DNA of 64,000 nt from an uncultured Eubacteriales bacterium. Lineage in GTDB: Bacteria > Bacillota > Clostridia > Oscillospirales > Acutalibacteraceae. The translations under genes and the position numbers were made by a program. The DNA lies in contig ONAL01000001.1 in NCBI GenBank assembly GCA_900315785.1, positions 50,224 to 114,223 of the forward strand, read 5' to 3'. Below, one piece after another: positions 1 to 8,717 of the stretch; within the stretch, counting starts at the first letter, position 1, and every line of letters starts with the position of its first letter. Under the pieces are notes generated by a model, which worked only from the letters and a program-made list of their open reading frames with translations, had not been told where the DNA came from and made no database searches.

Positions 1-321
1 AGAATCAACGTAAAGTCCGGTGCCGCCGCAGAGAACGGGAGTCTTACCCTCTGAGACAATCTCGTTAACAGCTTTCTTCGCGTCGATAACGTACTGACCG
101 ACGGAGTAGGATTCGTCCATATCAAGGAAATCGATAAGATAATGCTTTATACCGTGCATTTCCTCAGCCGTTGGCTTGGCTGTAGCGATTTCCATATGTT
201 TATATATCTGCATACTGTCGGCGGAAACCACGCTGCCGTTAAAGGCTTCGGCAATGCTGACCGCAAGCGAGGTCTTGCCTGATGCGGTTGGTCCGACAAC
301 AGCTATTAGCTTTGTTTTCAT
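1..321 (-). CDS. miaA: tRNA dimethylallyltransferase MiaA, N-terminal part (cut by window edge)
   Basis: Transfers a dimethylallyl group from DMAPP to N6 of A37 in tRNAs reading UNN codons, giving i6A, the substrate of MiaB encoded upstream in the same run. I translated 107 codons from the ATG at 321: the start MKTKLIAVVGPTASGKT holds the P-loop, followed by the family motif SADSMQIY and, near the edge, GGTGLY. The rest lies outside the window. The ATG overlaps the mutL stop as ATGA (318-321), so translation is probably coupled. The P-loop and motif order leave little doubt. Confidence 0.93.
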   Translation of the reverse strand, partial: MKTKLIAVVGPTASGKTSLAVSIAEAFNGSVVSADSMQIYKHMEIATAKPTAEEMHGIKHYLIDFLDMDESYSVGQYVIDAKKAVNEIVSEGKTPVLCGGTGLYVDS

Positions 322-2294
322 TGGATTCTCCCGAACTGTTTTTCAAGCTCATAACGGCTCATCACAACGCAGACGGGACGTCCGTGAGGACAATAACGCA
401 GCGTCGGGTCCTCGTCGAGCTTGTTTGCAATTTCCATAAGCTCCTCGCGTGTGCTGATGTTGCCGCCCTTTATGGCGCTTCGGCACGCGACGTTGTGGTA
501 AATCCAGTCCATTCTCTCGCTGCGGATATCTGTTTTGTTCTGAGCAATATATGAAGCCATCTCGATAACCGAGCTCTCGACGTCGTCGAAATCAAGATAC
601 TGCGGTGCAGCTCTTACAATCAGAGCACCGTTTCCGAAGTCATCAACGTCAAAGGCACATTCGCGGAACATATCGAGATTTGCGACAGCCGCTTCGTAAT
701 CGAGCTTGTTGAGAATAACGGTTACAGGGTGAAGCAGAAGCTGAGAAAAGCCCGCTCCCCTCTCTTTTTTGAGCTTTTCGTAAACCATTCGCTCGTGAGC
801 CGCGTGCTTGTCGATGATTACGAGCTCCTTTTCGTTTTTCTCGACAATAATATATGTGTTGAACGCCTCGCCGACAAATATAAGCTTGTTCTTGGGCTGT
901 TCATACAAGGGCTCGGGTTCCTTTTTAGTCTGAACCTCGACAGGCTTTGCGGATTCAACCTTCTTTGGCTCCTCATAAACAATCTCTGTATCGACAGGCT
1001 CTGTAGCTTTGTTCTTTTCTATTGCCTTTGTAACATTCAAATCACGCCTTACAGCCTGCTTTGAGAAAACGTCAAAGGGGTTGAAATCATTGTCCGCCGC
1101 CTTTGCCATAAGCTCGTCTTTATCAGATGTAACAAACGGAATGTCAAGCTTTTCTATCGGATTAAGAGGCTTTGAAACAGGCTTTGCAATAGGCTCGGGA
1201 GCTTTCTCGAAAACTTTGGGCTGAGCCACAAAGGGCTTTGGCTTGCGGATTTCGGAAAACGCGTCGTTCTTTACAGCGCCGTCAAAGGTGATTTCCTTAC
1301 GCTCGTCGTTCTTGTTAAGGCTTGACTTGACAGCGTGATAAACCGCGTCAAAAATCGGACGTTCATTAATGAAACGAACCTCAATCTTAGAGGGGTGAAC
1401 GTTTACGTCGACCGATTCAAAAGGCACCTTGAGATGAAGTACACAAGCGGCGTATCTGCCGACCATAACGCTTCCCTTGCACGCTTCCTCAATCGCGGCG
1501 GAAGCGGTGCCTGAACGGACATAACGTCCGTTTATAAAGAAATTCTGCATACCGCGATTGGGACGGGCGTTAACGGGCTTTGAAACGTAGCCCTGAACCT
1601 TTATTCCGCCAAGCTCGTAGTTTACGGGGATAAGACCGTTTGCAAAATCTCTGCCGTACACGGAATAAATAGCGGATTTTATCCTGTTGTCGCCCGAGGT
1701 TGACAGAACTCTTCTTCCGTCACGGATAAAGGTGATTGCGATTTCAGGGTGTGACAGAGCAATTTTATCGATGACGTTCGCCACAGCGTTGCCCTCTGCT
1801 CTGTCCTTTTTAAGAAACTTCATACGCGCGGGAATGTTGTAGAAAAGGTCACGCACGATGATTGTTGAGCCTACGGGACAGCCTGCGTCGTCAAAGGAAA
1901 CTTCCTCGCCGCCTTCGATTTCGTAGGATGTGCCGATTGTCTCGGATTTGTGACAGGTTATGAGCTGGAGCCTCGAGACTGAGGAAATCGAAGCGAGCGC
2001 CTCTCCTCTGAAGCCGAGTGTAGCAATCCTGTCAAGGTCGTTTTCGATGTTTATTTTACTGGTAGCGTGCGGCAGAAACGCAAGCTTTACGTCCTCACGC
2101 ATAAAACCGCAGCCGTTATCGGTTACTCTCATATAGGTGATACCGCCGTTCTGAATCTCTACGGTTATGCTCGTAGCTCCTGCGTCTATTGAGTTTTCGA
2201 TAAGCTCCTTAATCGCCGAAGCGGGTCGTTCTACAACCTCGCCTGCGGCTATGAGCTCGGCTACGTGCTTGTCCAGAACATTAATAACACCCAA
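318..2294 (-). CDS. mutL: DNA mismatch repair protein MutL
   Basis: Mismatch-repair ATPase and nicking endonuclease that acts after MutS. The N-terminal GHKL fold shows ELIENS, DNGCGF, HATSKI and GFRGEA within the first 100 residues. A charged, proline-rich linker of about 130 residues follows. The C-terminal domain carries the endonuclease motif DKHAAHERMVYE (form DxHAxxExxxxE), ACRSAIKGG and the metal-site motif CPHGRP, so this is the nuclease-type MutL of bacteria lacking MutH. I chose the TTG at 2294 (protein begins GVINVLDKH after the initiator) because the AAGGAGGTG Shine-Dalgarno lies 6 bases upstream; the GTG at 2303 sits inside that site. About 658 residues, normal for the family. 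Follows mutS by 13 bases and overlaps miaA. Confidence 0.96.
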   Translation of the reverse strand: MGVINVLDKHVAELIAAGEVVERPASAIKELIENSIDAGATSITVEIQNGGITYMRVTDNGCGFMREDVKLAFLPHATSKINIENDLDRIATLGFRGEALASISSVSRLQLITCHKSETIGTSYEIEGGEEVSFDDAGCPVGSTIIVRDLFYNIPARMKFLKKDRAEGNAVANVIDKIALSHPEIAITFIRDGRRVLSTSGDNRIKSAIYSVYGRDFANGLIPVNYELGGIKVQGYVSKPVNARPNRGMQNFFINGRYVRSGTASAAIEEACKGSVMVGRYAACVLHLKVPFESVDVNVHPSKIEVRFINERPIFDAVYHAVKSSLNKNDERKEITFDGAVKNDAFSEIRKPKPFVAQPKVFEKAPEPIAKPVSKPLNPIEKLDIPFVTSDKDELMAKAADNDFNPFDVFSKQAVRRDLNVTKAIEKNKATEPVDTEIVYEEPKKVESAKPVEVQTKKEPEPLYEQPKNKLIFVGEAFNTYIIVEKNEKELVIIDKHAAHERMVYEKLKKERGAGFSQLLLHPVTVILNKLDYEAAVANLDMFRECAFDVDDFGNGALIVRAAPQYLDFDDVESSVIEMASYIAQNKTDIRSERMDWIYHNVACRSAIKGGNISTREELMEIANKLDEDPTLRYCPHGRPVCVVMSRYELEKQFGRIQ

Positions 2295-2307
2295 TGATTT
2301 CACCTCC

Positions 2308-4908
2308 TTATATCATATTCTTTAATTCGTAGAGTAAGTTTATCGCCTCAATCGGCGTAAGTGTGTTTACATCAACCTGTTTCAGCTTGTCGGCAACCGC
2401 AGAGTTGACCGACGGCATAAGGCTGAGCTGCATATCCTCTTCCTCTTGTCTGGGCTTTGCGACAGGCTGAATCGAGCTGTTGCCGCTCTCGAGGTCCTTA
2501 AGAATTTCCTTTGCCCTGTTAATGATATACTCAGGGAGACCCGCGAGCTTCGCAACCTCAATACCGTAGCTGTCGTCAGCTCCGCCCGGGACAATTCGTC
2601 TGAGGAAGGTTATATCGTCGCCGTGCTTCTTGACGGCTATGTTGAAGTTGTTTACTCCCTCTATAGTCTGCTCCATAACGGTGAGCTCGTGATAGTGAGT
2701 CGCAAAGAGTGTTTTTGCGCCGAGCTTCTTCTTGTCAACGACATATTCGAGCACGGCTCTCGCTATGCTCATACCGTCAAAGGTTGAGGTGCCTCTGCCG
2801 ATTTCGTCGAGAATAAGCAGTGACTTTGAGGTAGCGTTGGTGACGATGTGAGCGACCTCGCTCATCTCAACCATAAAGGTCGATTGACCCGAAGCCAAAT
2901 CGTCGCTCGCGCCTACTCTGGTGAATATACTGTCCACAATGCCGATTTCTGCAGAGGACGCTGGAACAAAGGAACCAATCTGCGCCATAAGCACAATTAA
3001 AGCAACCTGACGCATATATGTGGATTTACCCGCCATATTGGGACCTGTGATAATCGCCACGCGGTTTGCGGAACAGTTGAGGAAAACGTCGTTCGGAACA
3101 AACGGCGCGCCGTTTAAAAGCTGTTCAACCACAGGGTGACGGCTGTCCTTGAGGATAATGTTATCGGACAGGTTAACATCGGGACGTGAATAACGGTTAT
3201 CGGAAGCCACATTCGCGAGAGAGTTGATAACGTCGAGCGACGCGACAGCGGAAGCTGTGTTCTGGATTCTCTCGAGGTTTTCGGCAACCTTCTTGCGAAC
3301 CTCGTCAAAGAGCTTGAACTCGAGAGCAGTAGCCCTGTCCTTTGCGGAAAGGATTCTTGTTTCAAGGTCCTTGAGGTCCTGAGTTATGTATCGCTCGCAG
3401 TTTGTGAGCGTCTGTTTTCTGATGTAGGTATCGGGAACCATATCCTTGTAGGAGTTGGTTACCTCAATATAGTAGCCGAATACGCGGTTGTAGCCGACCC
3501 TGAGCTTTGGAATACCCGTAGCCTGACGCTGTTCCTCCTCAATCTTGGAGAGCAGTCCTGTGGAATCGTTCATATCGGAGCTGACAAGGTCGAGCTCCTC
3601 GTTGTAACCGCGCTTTATGATTCCGCCTTCCTTTACGGAGAACGGCGGGTCCTCGACAATAGCGTCGTCGATAAGCTTGTAGATATCCTCTAAGGTATCG
3701 AGGCGGCTGTTAATCTGATTGAGAAGCCGTGACTTCGGATTTGAAATAAGCTCTTTAATCGACGGAAGCTTTTCAAGCGCCGAAGCTAAGGAGCGGAGCT
3801 CTCTGCCGTTTGCAGTGCCGTAGACGATACGAGTCATAAGACGTTCGATATCTAGGATACCGACAAGCGCCGCGGTTAAGTCAAGACGCAGAACCGTGTC
3901 GTTCACAAGCTCCTCGACCGCGCTCTGACGGTTAATTATCCTCGTAACATCGAGAAGGGGCTTTTCAATCCAGCTTCTGAGAAGTCGCTTGCCCATTGAG
4001 GTCTTGGTCTTGTCAAGAACCCAGAGCAGTGAACCGCGCTTCTCCTTGTTTATCATTGTTTTTGTAAGCTCGAGGTTGCGTTGAGTGTTGAAGTCGAGCT
4101 TCATATACTGGCTTTCCTCGAACAGATTGATGTGAGAAATGCGCTCAAGACCTGTCTTTTGGGTATCCTTGAGGTATGTAATGAGAGCGCCGAGAGCGCA
4201 GATGAGAATCTGCTTGTCCTCTACCTTTGAATAATCGTCCGCAAACTGAGTTTTAACGGTGTTGGAGCAGGTCAGATAGGCAAAGTTTTCGTCGGGAAGC
4301 ATTTCCACCGCAGCGGAAAGCCTTTCCTTGATGAAGGGAGCAAGTCCCTTGAGCATTACGATATCGCCGCCGATGAGGATTTCACGTGGATTGTAGCTTG
4401 AAAGCTGGGATTTAATCTTTTCCTCGTTGTTTCTGCTCTTGAATTCGGTAGCGTATAATTCTCCTGTGGAAATATCACAGAAGCAAATCGCTATATTATT
4501 GCCCTCTGAATACAGACAGGAGATATAGTTGTTTCTGCTCTCGTCGAGCATACTGTTCTCAATGACGGTACCGGGAGTGACAACTCGGATGATATCACGC
4601 TTAACGATGTTCTTTGCCTTTGCGGGGTCCTCCATCTGTTCGCAGATAGCGACCTTGTAGCCCTTCTGGACAAGTCTTGCGATATAACCCTCACAGCTGT
4701 GATACGGAACGCCGCACATCGGAGCGCGTTCCTTGAGACCACAGTCACGTCCCGTCAGAGTGAGCTCGAGCTCTCTGGACGCAAGCTTTGCGTCGTCAAA
4801 AAACATCTCGTAAAAGTCTCCGAGACGGAAGAACAGAATACTATCCTTGTTTTCGTCTTTGATTTTAAGGTATTGCTGCATCATCGGGGATAACTTCTGC
4901 TCTGCCAT
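2308..4908 (-). CDS. mutS: DNA mismatch repair protein MutS
   Basis: Recognises mismatches and small loops and recruits MutL. At 866 residues it is full length. The N-terminal mismatch-binding domain has the GDFYEMF segment with the Phe-x-Glu wedge. The C-terminal ATPase has Walker A GPNMAGKST and the Walker B/D-loop region DEIGRGTSTFDG, followed by the ATHYHEL motif. The C-terminal tail (SLMPSVNSAV...) resembles the clamp/tetramer region. ATG at 4908 has AAGGAG upstream. It sits between the YlbF-family gene and mutL, the usual Bacillus/Clostridium order (without cotE). Confidence 0.97.
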   Translation of the reverse strand: MAEQKLSPMMQQYLKIKDENKDSILFFRLGDFYEMFFDDAKLASRELELTLTGRDCGLKERAPMCGVPYHSCEGYIARLVQKGYKVAICEQMEDPAKAKNIVKRDIIRVVTPGTVIENSMLDESRNNYISCLYSEGNNIAICFCDISTGELYATEFKSRNNEEKIKSQLSSYNPREILIGGDIVMLKGLAPFIKERLSAAVEMLPDENFAYLTCSNTVKTQFADDYSKVEDKQILICALGALITYLKDTQKTGLERISHINLFEESQYMKLDFNTQRNLELTKTMINKEKRGSLLWVLDKTKTSMGKRLLRSWIEKPLLDVTRIINRQSAVEELVNDTVLRLDLTAALVGILDIERLMTRIVYGTANGRELRSLASALEKLPSIKELISNPKSRLLNQINSRLDTLEDIYKLIDDAIVEDPPFSVKEGGIIKRGYNEELDLVSSDMNDSTGLLSKIEEEQRQATGIPKLRVGYNRVFGYYIEVTNSYKDMVPDTYIRKQTLTNCERYITQDLKDLETRILSAKDRATALEFKLFDEVRKKVAENLERIQNTASAVASLDVINSLANVASDNRYSRPDVNLSDNIILKDSRHPVVEQLLNGAPFVPNDVFLNCSANRVAIITGPNMAGKSTYMRQVALIVLMAQIGSFVPASSAEIGIVDSIFTRVGASDDLASGQSTFMVEMSEVAHIVTNATSKSLLILDEIGRGTSTFDGMSIARAVLEYVVDKKKLGAKTLFATHYHELTVMEQTIEGVNNFNIAVKKHGDDITFLRRIVPGGADDSYGIEVAKLAGLPEYIINRAKEILKDLESGNSSIQPVAKPRQEEEDMQLSLMPSVNSAVADKLKQVDVNTLTPIEAINLLYELKNMI

Positions 4909-4939
4909 TATCTCACTCCTTCCTTAGTTTTTGTAAAAA

Positions 4940-5344
4940 TCAGCCGCAGCCGCCGCAGGTTGAGCAGCTGCCGGTGCAGGATTCTGTCATATCGGTAGTT
5001 TCGGGATCCTCGCCTGCGATGCAGTTCTGGAGAATTGTGAGAACTCTCGCTGTGAGCTGGTCAAAGCCCTGCTTTGCCTCGTTATAGGAAATCATATTTT
5101 CATTTGACATAATCTGAGCGTATACGCTCTGCATTTCGGAGTTGTACTTCTTGATTTTTTCGGGGTCCTTCTGAACCTTTGCGTTCTCCGTGTTTACGGA
5201 AAGGCGCTTAAGGTTGAACTCCTTGATAAGCTCCTGTAAGGTTTCGTCTGCGTCTGCTTTTTTCTCAGCCGCGTGAAGCTTTACGTAGTTTTCGTCTGCC
5301 TGAATGAGCTTTCCGAGCTCTCTTGTCATTTCGATTATATCCAT
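4940..5344 (-). CDS. YlbF/YmcA-family protein with cysteine-rich tail
   Basis: A 134-residue helical protein of the YlbF/YmcA (Ric) family, recognised from its helical N-terminus (MDIIEMTRELG...) and its place directly between miaB and mutS, the ymcA position in Bacillus. In B. subtilis the YlbF-YmcA-YaaT complex binds [4Fe-4S] clusters and affects sporulation, competence and RNA processing. Here the extreme C-terminus is CTGSCSTCGGCG: four cysteines spaced C-x3-C-x2-C-x2-C, with one more Cys about 26 residues before the end. A metal or Fe-S site is inferred. No cotE follows. It could equally be called YlbF-like or YmcA-like; the sequence alone does not separate them. Confidence 0.85.
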   Translation of the reverse strand: MDIIEMTRELGKLIQADENYVKLHAAEKKADADETLQELIKEFNLKRLSVNTENAKVQKDPEKIKKYNSEMQSVYAQIMSNENMISYNEAKQGFDQLTARVLTILQNCIAGEDPETTDMTESCTGSCSTCGGCG

Positions 5345-5360
5345 AATTTACCTCTTTCTG

Positions 5361-6773
5361 TTAAACAATTTTACCTTTTAATATCCAGTTACCTGCCTTG
5401 GTAACCTCAACATTCTGGAATGTGCCGACAAGCTCAGGCGAGCCCTCGGCTTCTACGATTATGTTACCCGAGGTTCGGGCGTTGAGAATGTTTCCTTTGC
5501 CCTTTTCACCCTCGATTAATACCTTTTGAACGGTGCCGACCATTGAGGCGCAGCGCTTTGAGGCGATTTCCTCCTGAACGCCAAGCAGCTCCTTGAACCA
5601 TTTTGACTTCTCAGAGGCTGGAATAGGGTCGTCCATAGCGGCGGCGGGAGTTCCGACTCTGGGAGAATAGATGAACGTGAACAGCGAGGTGTACTCAACC
5701 TCTCTGATAAGCGACAGTGTTTCCTTGAAATCCTCGTAGGTCTCGCCCGGGAAGCCGACAATAACGTCGCTTGTGAGGCTCACATCGGGGATTTTTTCCT
5801 TGGCGTAGTTGATTATTTCAAGATACTTTTTGCGGTCGTAGTGGCGATTCATTGCCTTCAAAATCCTGTCTGAACCCGACTGGAACGGAAGGTGCAGATG
5901 CTTGCTGATATGCTTTGACTGAGCTATCGTGTCGATAAGCTCCTTGGTGCAATCCTTGGGGTGCGAGGTCATAAACCTCAGCCAGTAATCGCCGTCGATG
6001 TCGTCAATAGTCTTGATGAGCTCGGCAAAGCTTACGCCGTCCTTGAGGTTCTTTCCGTAGGAATTGACGTTCTGACCGAGAAGCGTTATATCTTTATAGC
6101 CCGAGCGAATCATCTGCTCGGCTTCGGATATGATGATATCCTTCTCACGACTGCGTTCTCTGCCTCTTACATACGGCACAATGCAGTAGGTGCAGAAGTT
6201 GTTGCAGCCGTACATAATCGGAAGCCAGCCCTTGAAGGAGCCGTCACGTCTGAGAGGAATACCCTCGTGAACCATATTGTCGTCGTTGTCTCTGAGATAT
6301 ACCCGCTTGGAGCCTGTGAGAGCCTTGTACAAAAGCTCGGGAAACAGATGAAGCGCGTGGGTTCCGAACACAAGACCGACATAAGGGAAGCTCTTGTACA
6401 TTCTTTCTGCGATATGCTTCTGCTCCATCATACAGCCGCAAAGAGCTATGAGGGTGCGCGGGTACTTAGCCTTGAGATTTTTCAAAGCTCCGACATTACC
6501 GAAAACTCTGTCCTCGGCGTGTTCTCTGACAGCGCAGGTGTTATAAAGGATAAAGTCAGCGTTGTCGGGCTTGTCCTCAAATTCAAAGCCAGCCTGTGAG
6601 AGCATACCCTTGATACGCTCGCCGTCTGCGACGTTCTGCTGACAGCCGTAGGTGTGGATATAAGCTATGGGCTTGTCCCCTCTTTTGCGGCTCTCCATAA
6701 TCTCGTATATTAAATTCAGATATTCGCCTTGACTGCTGTCAAAATCTCGTAAAGTACCGAATTTTTCTGCCAA
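5361..6773 (-). CDS. miaB: tRNA-2-methylthio-N6-dimethylallyladenosine synthase MiaB
   Basis: Radical SAM methylthiotransferase converting i6A37 to ms2i6A37 in tRNA. The N-terminal UPF0004 domain has its three cluster cysteines (GCQQN, NTCAVR, GCMM). The radical SAM domain has CNNFCTYC near residue 190, and a C-terminal TRAM domain ends the 470-residue protein. The start is TTG at 6773, with AAAGGAG nine bases upstream; no ATG is near. First gene of the miaB-ylbF-mutS-mutL-miaA run, behind a good promoter at 6810-6838. Both enzymes of the ms2i6A pathway therefore lie in one transcription unit. Confidence 0.96.
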   Translation of the reverse strand: MAEKFGTLRDFDSSQGEYLNLIYEIMESRKRGDKPIAYIHTYGCQQNVADGERIKGMLSQAGFEFEDKPDNADFILYNTCAVREHAEDRVFGNVGALKNLKAKYPRTLIALCGCMMEQKHIAERMYKSFPYVGLVFGTHALHLFPELLYKALTGSKRVYLRDNDDNMVHEGIPLRRDGSFKGWLPIMYGCNNFCTYCIVPYVRGRERSREKDIIISEAEQMIRSGYKDITLLGQNVNSYGKNLKDGVSFAELIKTIDDIDGDYWLRFMTSHPKDCTKELIDTIAQSKHISKHLHLPFQSGSDRILKAMNRHYDRKKYLEIINYAKEKIPDVSLTSDVIVGFPGETYEDFKETLSLIREVEYTSLFTFIYSPRVGTPAAAMDDPIPASEKSKWFKELLGVQEEIASKRCASMVGTVQKVLIEGEKGKGNILNARTSGNIIVEAEGSPELVGTFQNVEVTKAGNWILKGKIV

Positions 6774-6809
6774 GAGCTATTTCTCCTTTTACTAATCATT
6801 ATCCAGAAA

Positions 6810-6838
6810 ATTATAGCACAAAACCTAAAGTATTACAA
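6810..6838 (-). promoter_or_regulatory. SigA-type promoter of the miaB-mutSL operon
   Basis: Read on the minus strand: TTGTAA (6833-6838), 17-base spacer, TATAAT (6810-6815), preceded by TGC so that it also has an extended -10. It lies 37 bases upstream of the miaB TTG, in the only gap between yunB and miaB. Confidence 0.8.
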
Positions 6839-6881
6839 TAGATTTTGCGCTATTTTTCCTATATTTTGTATGTTTTTAAAT

Positions 6882-7523
6882 TTATCTAACAATATCTGCG
6901 TATGTTGACGGAATATTACCGACAATAACCGTCTGGGCAATTTCGTAATCCGTGGAGAATTTACACTCGTCGTTGTACTCTGCGCTGACGGTTATAATTT
7001 CAGTGTCTACGGTCAGAATGATGTGATGAATCGTCTGGTTTACGCCCGCGCTCTCAAACTTGCTTTTGAGCTTACAGTTGACGGAGCCTGTGAGCGCGAA
7101 GCTGATTTCCATCTGAGGTCCAAGGGTTGAGAGCATGGTTATGTCCGTAAAAGCGCCCAGGGGAAGCTTGAAGCGGTAGAGCTTTTCTTTGTCGAGCTCG
7201 TCTTGGATTCGGTTTGTTATTTCTGATTTAATTTTGTTTATTTTGACCGTGTTTGCGGAAATCGAACGCACTTCCCCGCCCTCGGAATACTTCACGTCCG
7301 CTAAATCGGAATAGCCGAGCTTGAGCTCGCTTTGCACCTCGTCGACAATTTTTGAAATAAGCTTTGTCGAGACTGTCTTTGACTGTTTTTTGACGCACTT
7401 TGCGGTAAACGGTATCGCCTGACTTTCAAACAGCACGACGATAAGGCACAGGATTATCGCAGAGATTAAGAGACACTTCTTAAGTTTTCTGAGTTTTGCA
7501 GAGCTTTTTGTTTTACACAGCAA
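6882..7523 (-). CDS. yunB: Sporulation protein YunB
   Basis: A 213-residue protein with one N-terminal membrane segment (about residues 18-35, LLISAIILCLIVVLF) and the YunB-family outer domain, including VKYSEGGEVRSISANTV and the IPLGAFT-like segment LPLGAFTDI. YunB is a mother-cell (SigE-dependent) sporulation protein in Bacillus; its precise role is not settled. The only sensible start is TTG at 7523, with GAGGGG seven bases upstream. That Shine-Dalgarno is the 3' arm of the terminator hairpin at 7527-7558, so translation from read-through RNA should be hindered. I could not identify a clear SigE promoter. Confidence 0.88.
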   Translation of the reverse strand: MLCKTKSSAKLRKLKKCLLISAIILCLIVVLFESQAIPFTAKCVKKQSKTVSTKLISKIVDEVQSELKLGYSDLADVKYSEGGEVRSISANTVKINKIKSEITNRIQDELDKEKLYRFKLPLGAFTDITMLSTLGPQMEISFALTGSVNCKLKSKFESAGVNQTIHHIILTVDTEIITVSAEYNDECKFSTDYEIAQTVIVGNIPSTYADIVR

Positions 7524-7558
7524 AAAAACACCCCTCGTTATACTATACGAGAGGTGTT
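7522..7558 (-). terminator. Intrinsic terminator of the efp-CD1247 unit, overlapping the yunB start
   Basis: On the minus strand an 11-bp stem (arms 7548-7558 and 7527-7537, one G-U pair) with a 10-base loop is followed by a run of seven T (7522-7528). It ends the transcript of the gene at 7569-8066. The T run contains the yunB TTG start. Confidence 0.85.
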
Positions 7559-7568
7559 ATTCTGTTAC

Positions 7569-8066
7569 TTATTCGGGGTTGCACATCGGGCAATCGGGAT
7601 CGCCGCAGTCGCAAACCTCGTCGGCAAAAAGGCTTGTGAAATCAAACTCAAGCTCGTTGCCGCAGTTGGGGCAGTTAATCTCGCCCTCAAGGAGTGTATC
7701 CTCGTCAACGACGATTTCAGCTCCGCAATCGGGACACTTGACCTCGTAGTCGGGGTTGTCCTCGTCAAAAAGCTCGTCTTCGTCATCGTCGTACTCGTCG
7801 TCGCCGTAAGCAAAGTCTTCCATGACGTTGGCTACAGCCTCGGCAAACTCGTCGAAGTCGCTCTCAAGCTCGGAAACCTCGTCCTGAAGCTCTACAACAA
7901 CATCGCTTACGTCGTCAACCTCGCACTCAACCTCGTTGAGCTCATCAGCCATATCGGAGACGAGAGCCAGAAGCTCGTTGATAACCTTAACCTCGGGCTT
8001 TGAATCGTCGAGGTTGAGACCCTCTGCCAAGCCTTTGATATAAGCGGCTTTTTCGTTAATAGTCAT
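7569..8066 (-). CDS. CD1247 N-terminal-domain protein, acidic with zinc ribbons
   Basis: A 165-residue, strongly acidic protein. The N-terminus (KAAYIKGLAEGL) matches the CD1247-type domain found in clostridia. The middle is a long acidic helix rich in Glu/Asp/Val, probably a coiled coil. The C-terminus has one zinc ribbon with paired CPDCG and CPNCG knuckles, then a tail with C-x-C-x4-C-x2-C (CDCGDPDCPMC), which looks like a second metal site. It follows efp by 9 bases, an association seen in clostridia. Function unknown; a translation-linked or nucleic-acid-linked role would be inference from the neighbour only. Confidence 0.8.
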   Translation of the reverse strand: MTINEKAAYIKGLAEGLNLDDSKPEVKVINELLALVSDMADELNEVECEVDDVSDVVVELQDEVSELESDFDEFAEAVANVMEDFAYGDDEYDDDEDELFDEDNPDYEVKCPDCGAEIVVDEDTLLEGEINCPNCGNELEFDFTSLFADEVCDCGDPDCPMCNPE

Positions 8067-8075
8067 AAAATCACC

Positions 8076-8633
8076 TTACGCTCTGCCGAGATACTCGCCT
8101 GTACGTGTATCAATCTGGATAACCTCGCCCTCGTTGATGAAGAGAGGAACCTTAACCTCAGCGCCTGTCTCTACAGTAGCGGGCTTTGTAGCGTTGGTAG
8201 CTGTGTTGCCTGCGAAACCGGGATCGGTCTTTGTAACCTCGAGCTCTACAAAGTTAGGCGGCTCTACGCCGAAAACATTGCCCTTGTAGGAGAGAATTTT
8301 ACAAACCATATTCTCCTTAACAAACTTGAAGTTATCGCCGAGAACGGAAGCATTGATGGGAAGCTGCTCCCATGTCTCTGTATCCATGAAGTAATAGAGC
8401 TCGCCGTCGTTGTAGCTGTACTCCATATCCTTTCTCTCAATGAAAGCTGTGGGATACTTATCGTTGGGGTTGAAAGTCTTTTCAACTACTGCGCCTGTAA
8501 TAACATTTCTGATCTTTGTTCTTACAAAAGCCGCTCCCTTACCGGGCTTAACGTGCTGGAACTCGATGATGGAAACAACCTGTCCGTCCATTTCGAAAGT
8601 TACGCCGTTTCTGAAATCACCTGCAGAAATCAT
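8076..8633 (-). CDS. efp: Translation elongation factor P
   Basis: Binds ribosomes stalled on polyproline stretches and promotes peptide bond formation. 185 residues, normal length. The KOW-like N-terminal domain carries the KPGKGAAF loop, with the tip lysine at position 32, the residue modified in many bacteria. The OB domains follow and the protein ends with the usual [12 protein letters not shown]. Good Shine-Dalgarno (TTAGGAGG) before ATG 8633. It has its own promoter and is followed by the CD1247-type gene. Confidence 0.97.
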   Translation of the reverse strand: MISAGDFRNGVTFEMDGQVVSIIEFQHVKPGKGAAFVRTKIRNVITGAVVEKTFNPNDKYPTAFIERKDMEYSYNDGELYYFMDTETWEQLPINASVLGDNFKFVKENMVCKILSYKGNVFGVEPPNFVELEVTKTDPGFAGNTATNATKPATVETGAEVKVPLFINEGEVIQIDTRTGEYLGRA

Positions 8634-8685
8634 AATTTAACCTCCTAAAATTACATAATAATGACAATTATAATTCATTACGTTT

Positions 8686-8714
8686 ATTATACATAAAACT
8701 ATACCAAAATGCAA
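8686..8714 (-). promoter_or_regulatory. SigA-type promoter of efp
   Basis: Minus strand: TTGCAT (8709-8714), 17 bases, TATAAT (8686-8691), in the 84-base gap upstream of efp. It separates efp transcription from the aroQ-aminopeptidase unit. Confidence 0.82.
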
Positions 8715-8717
8715 GTA

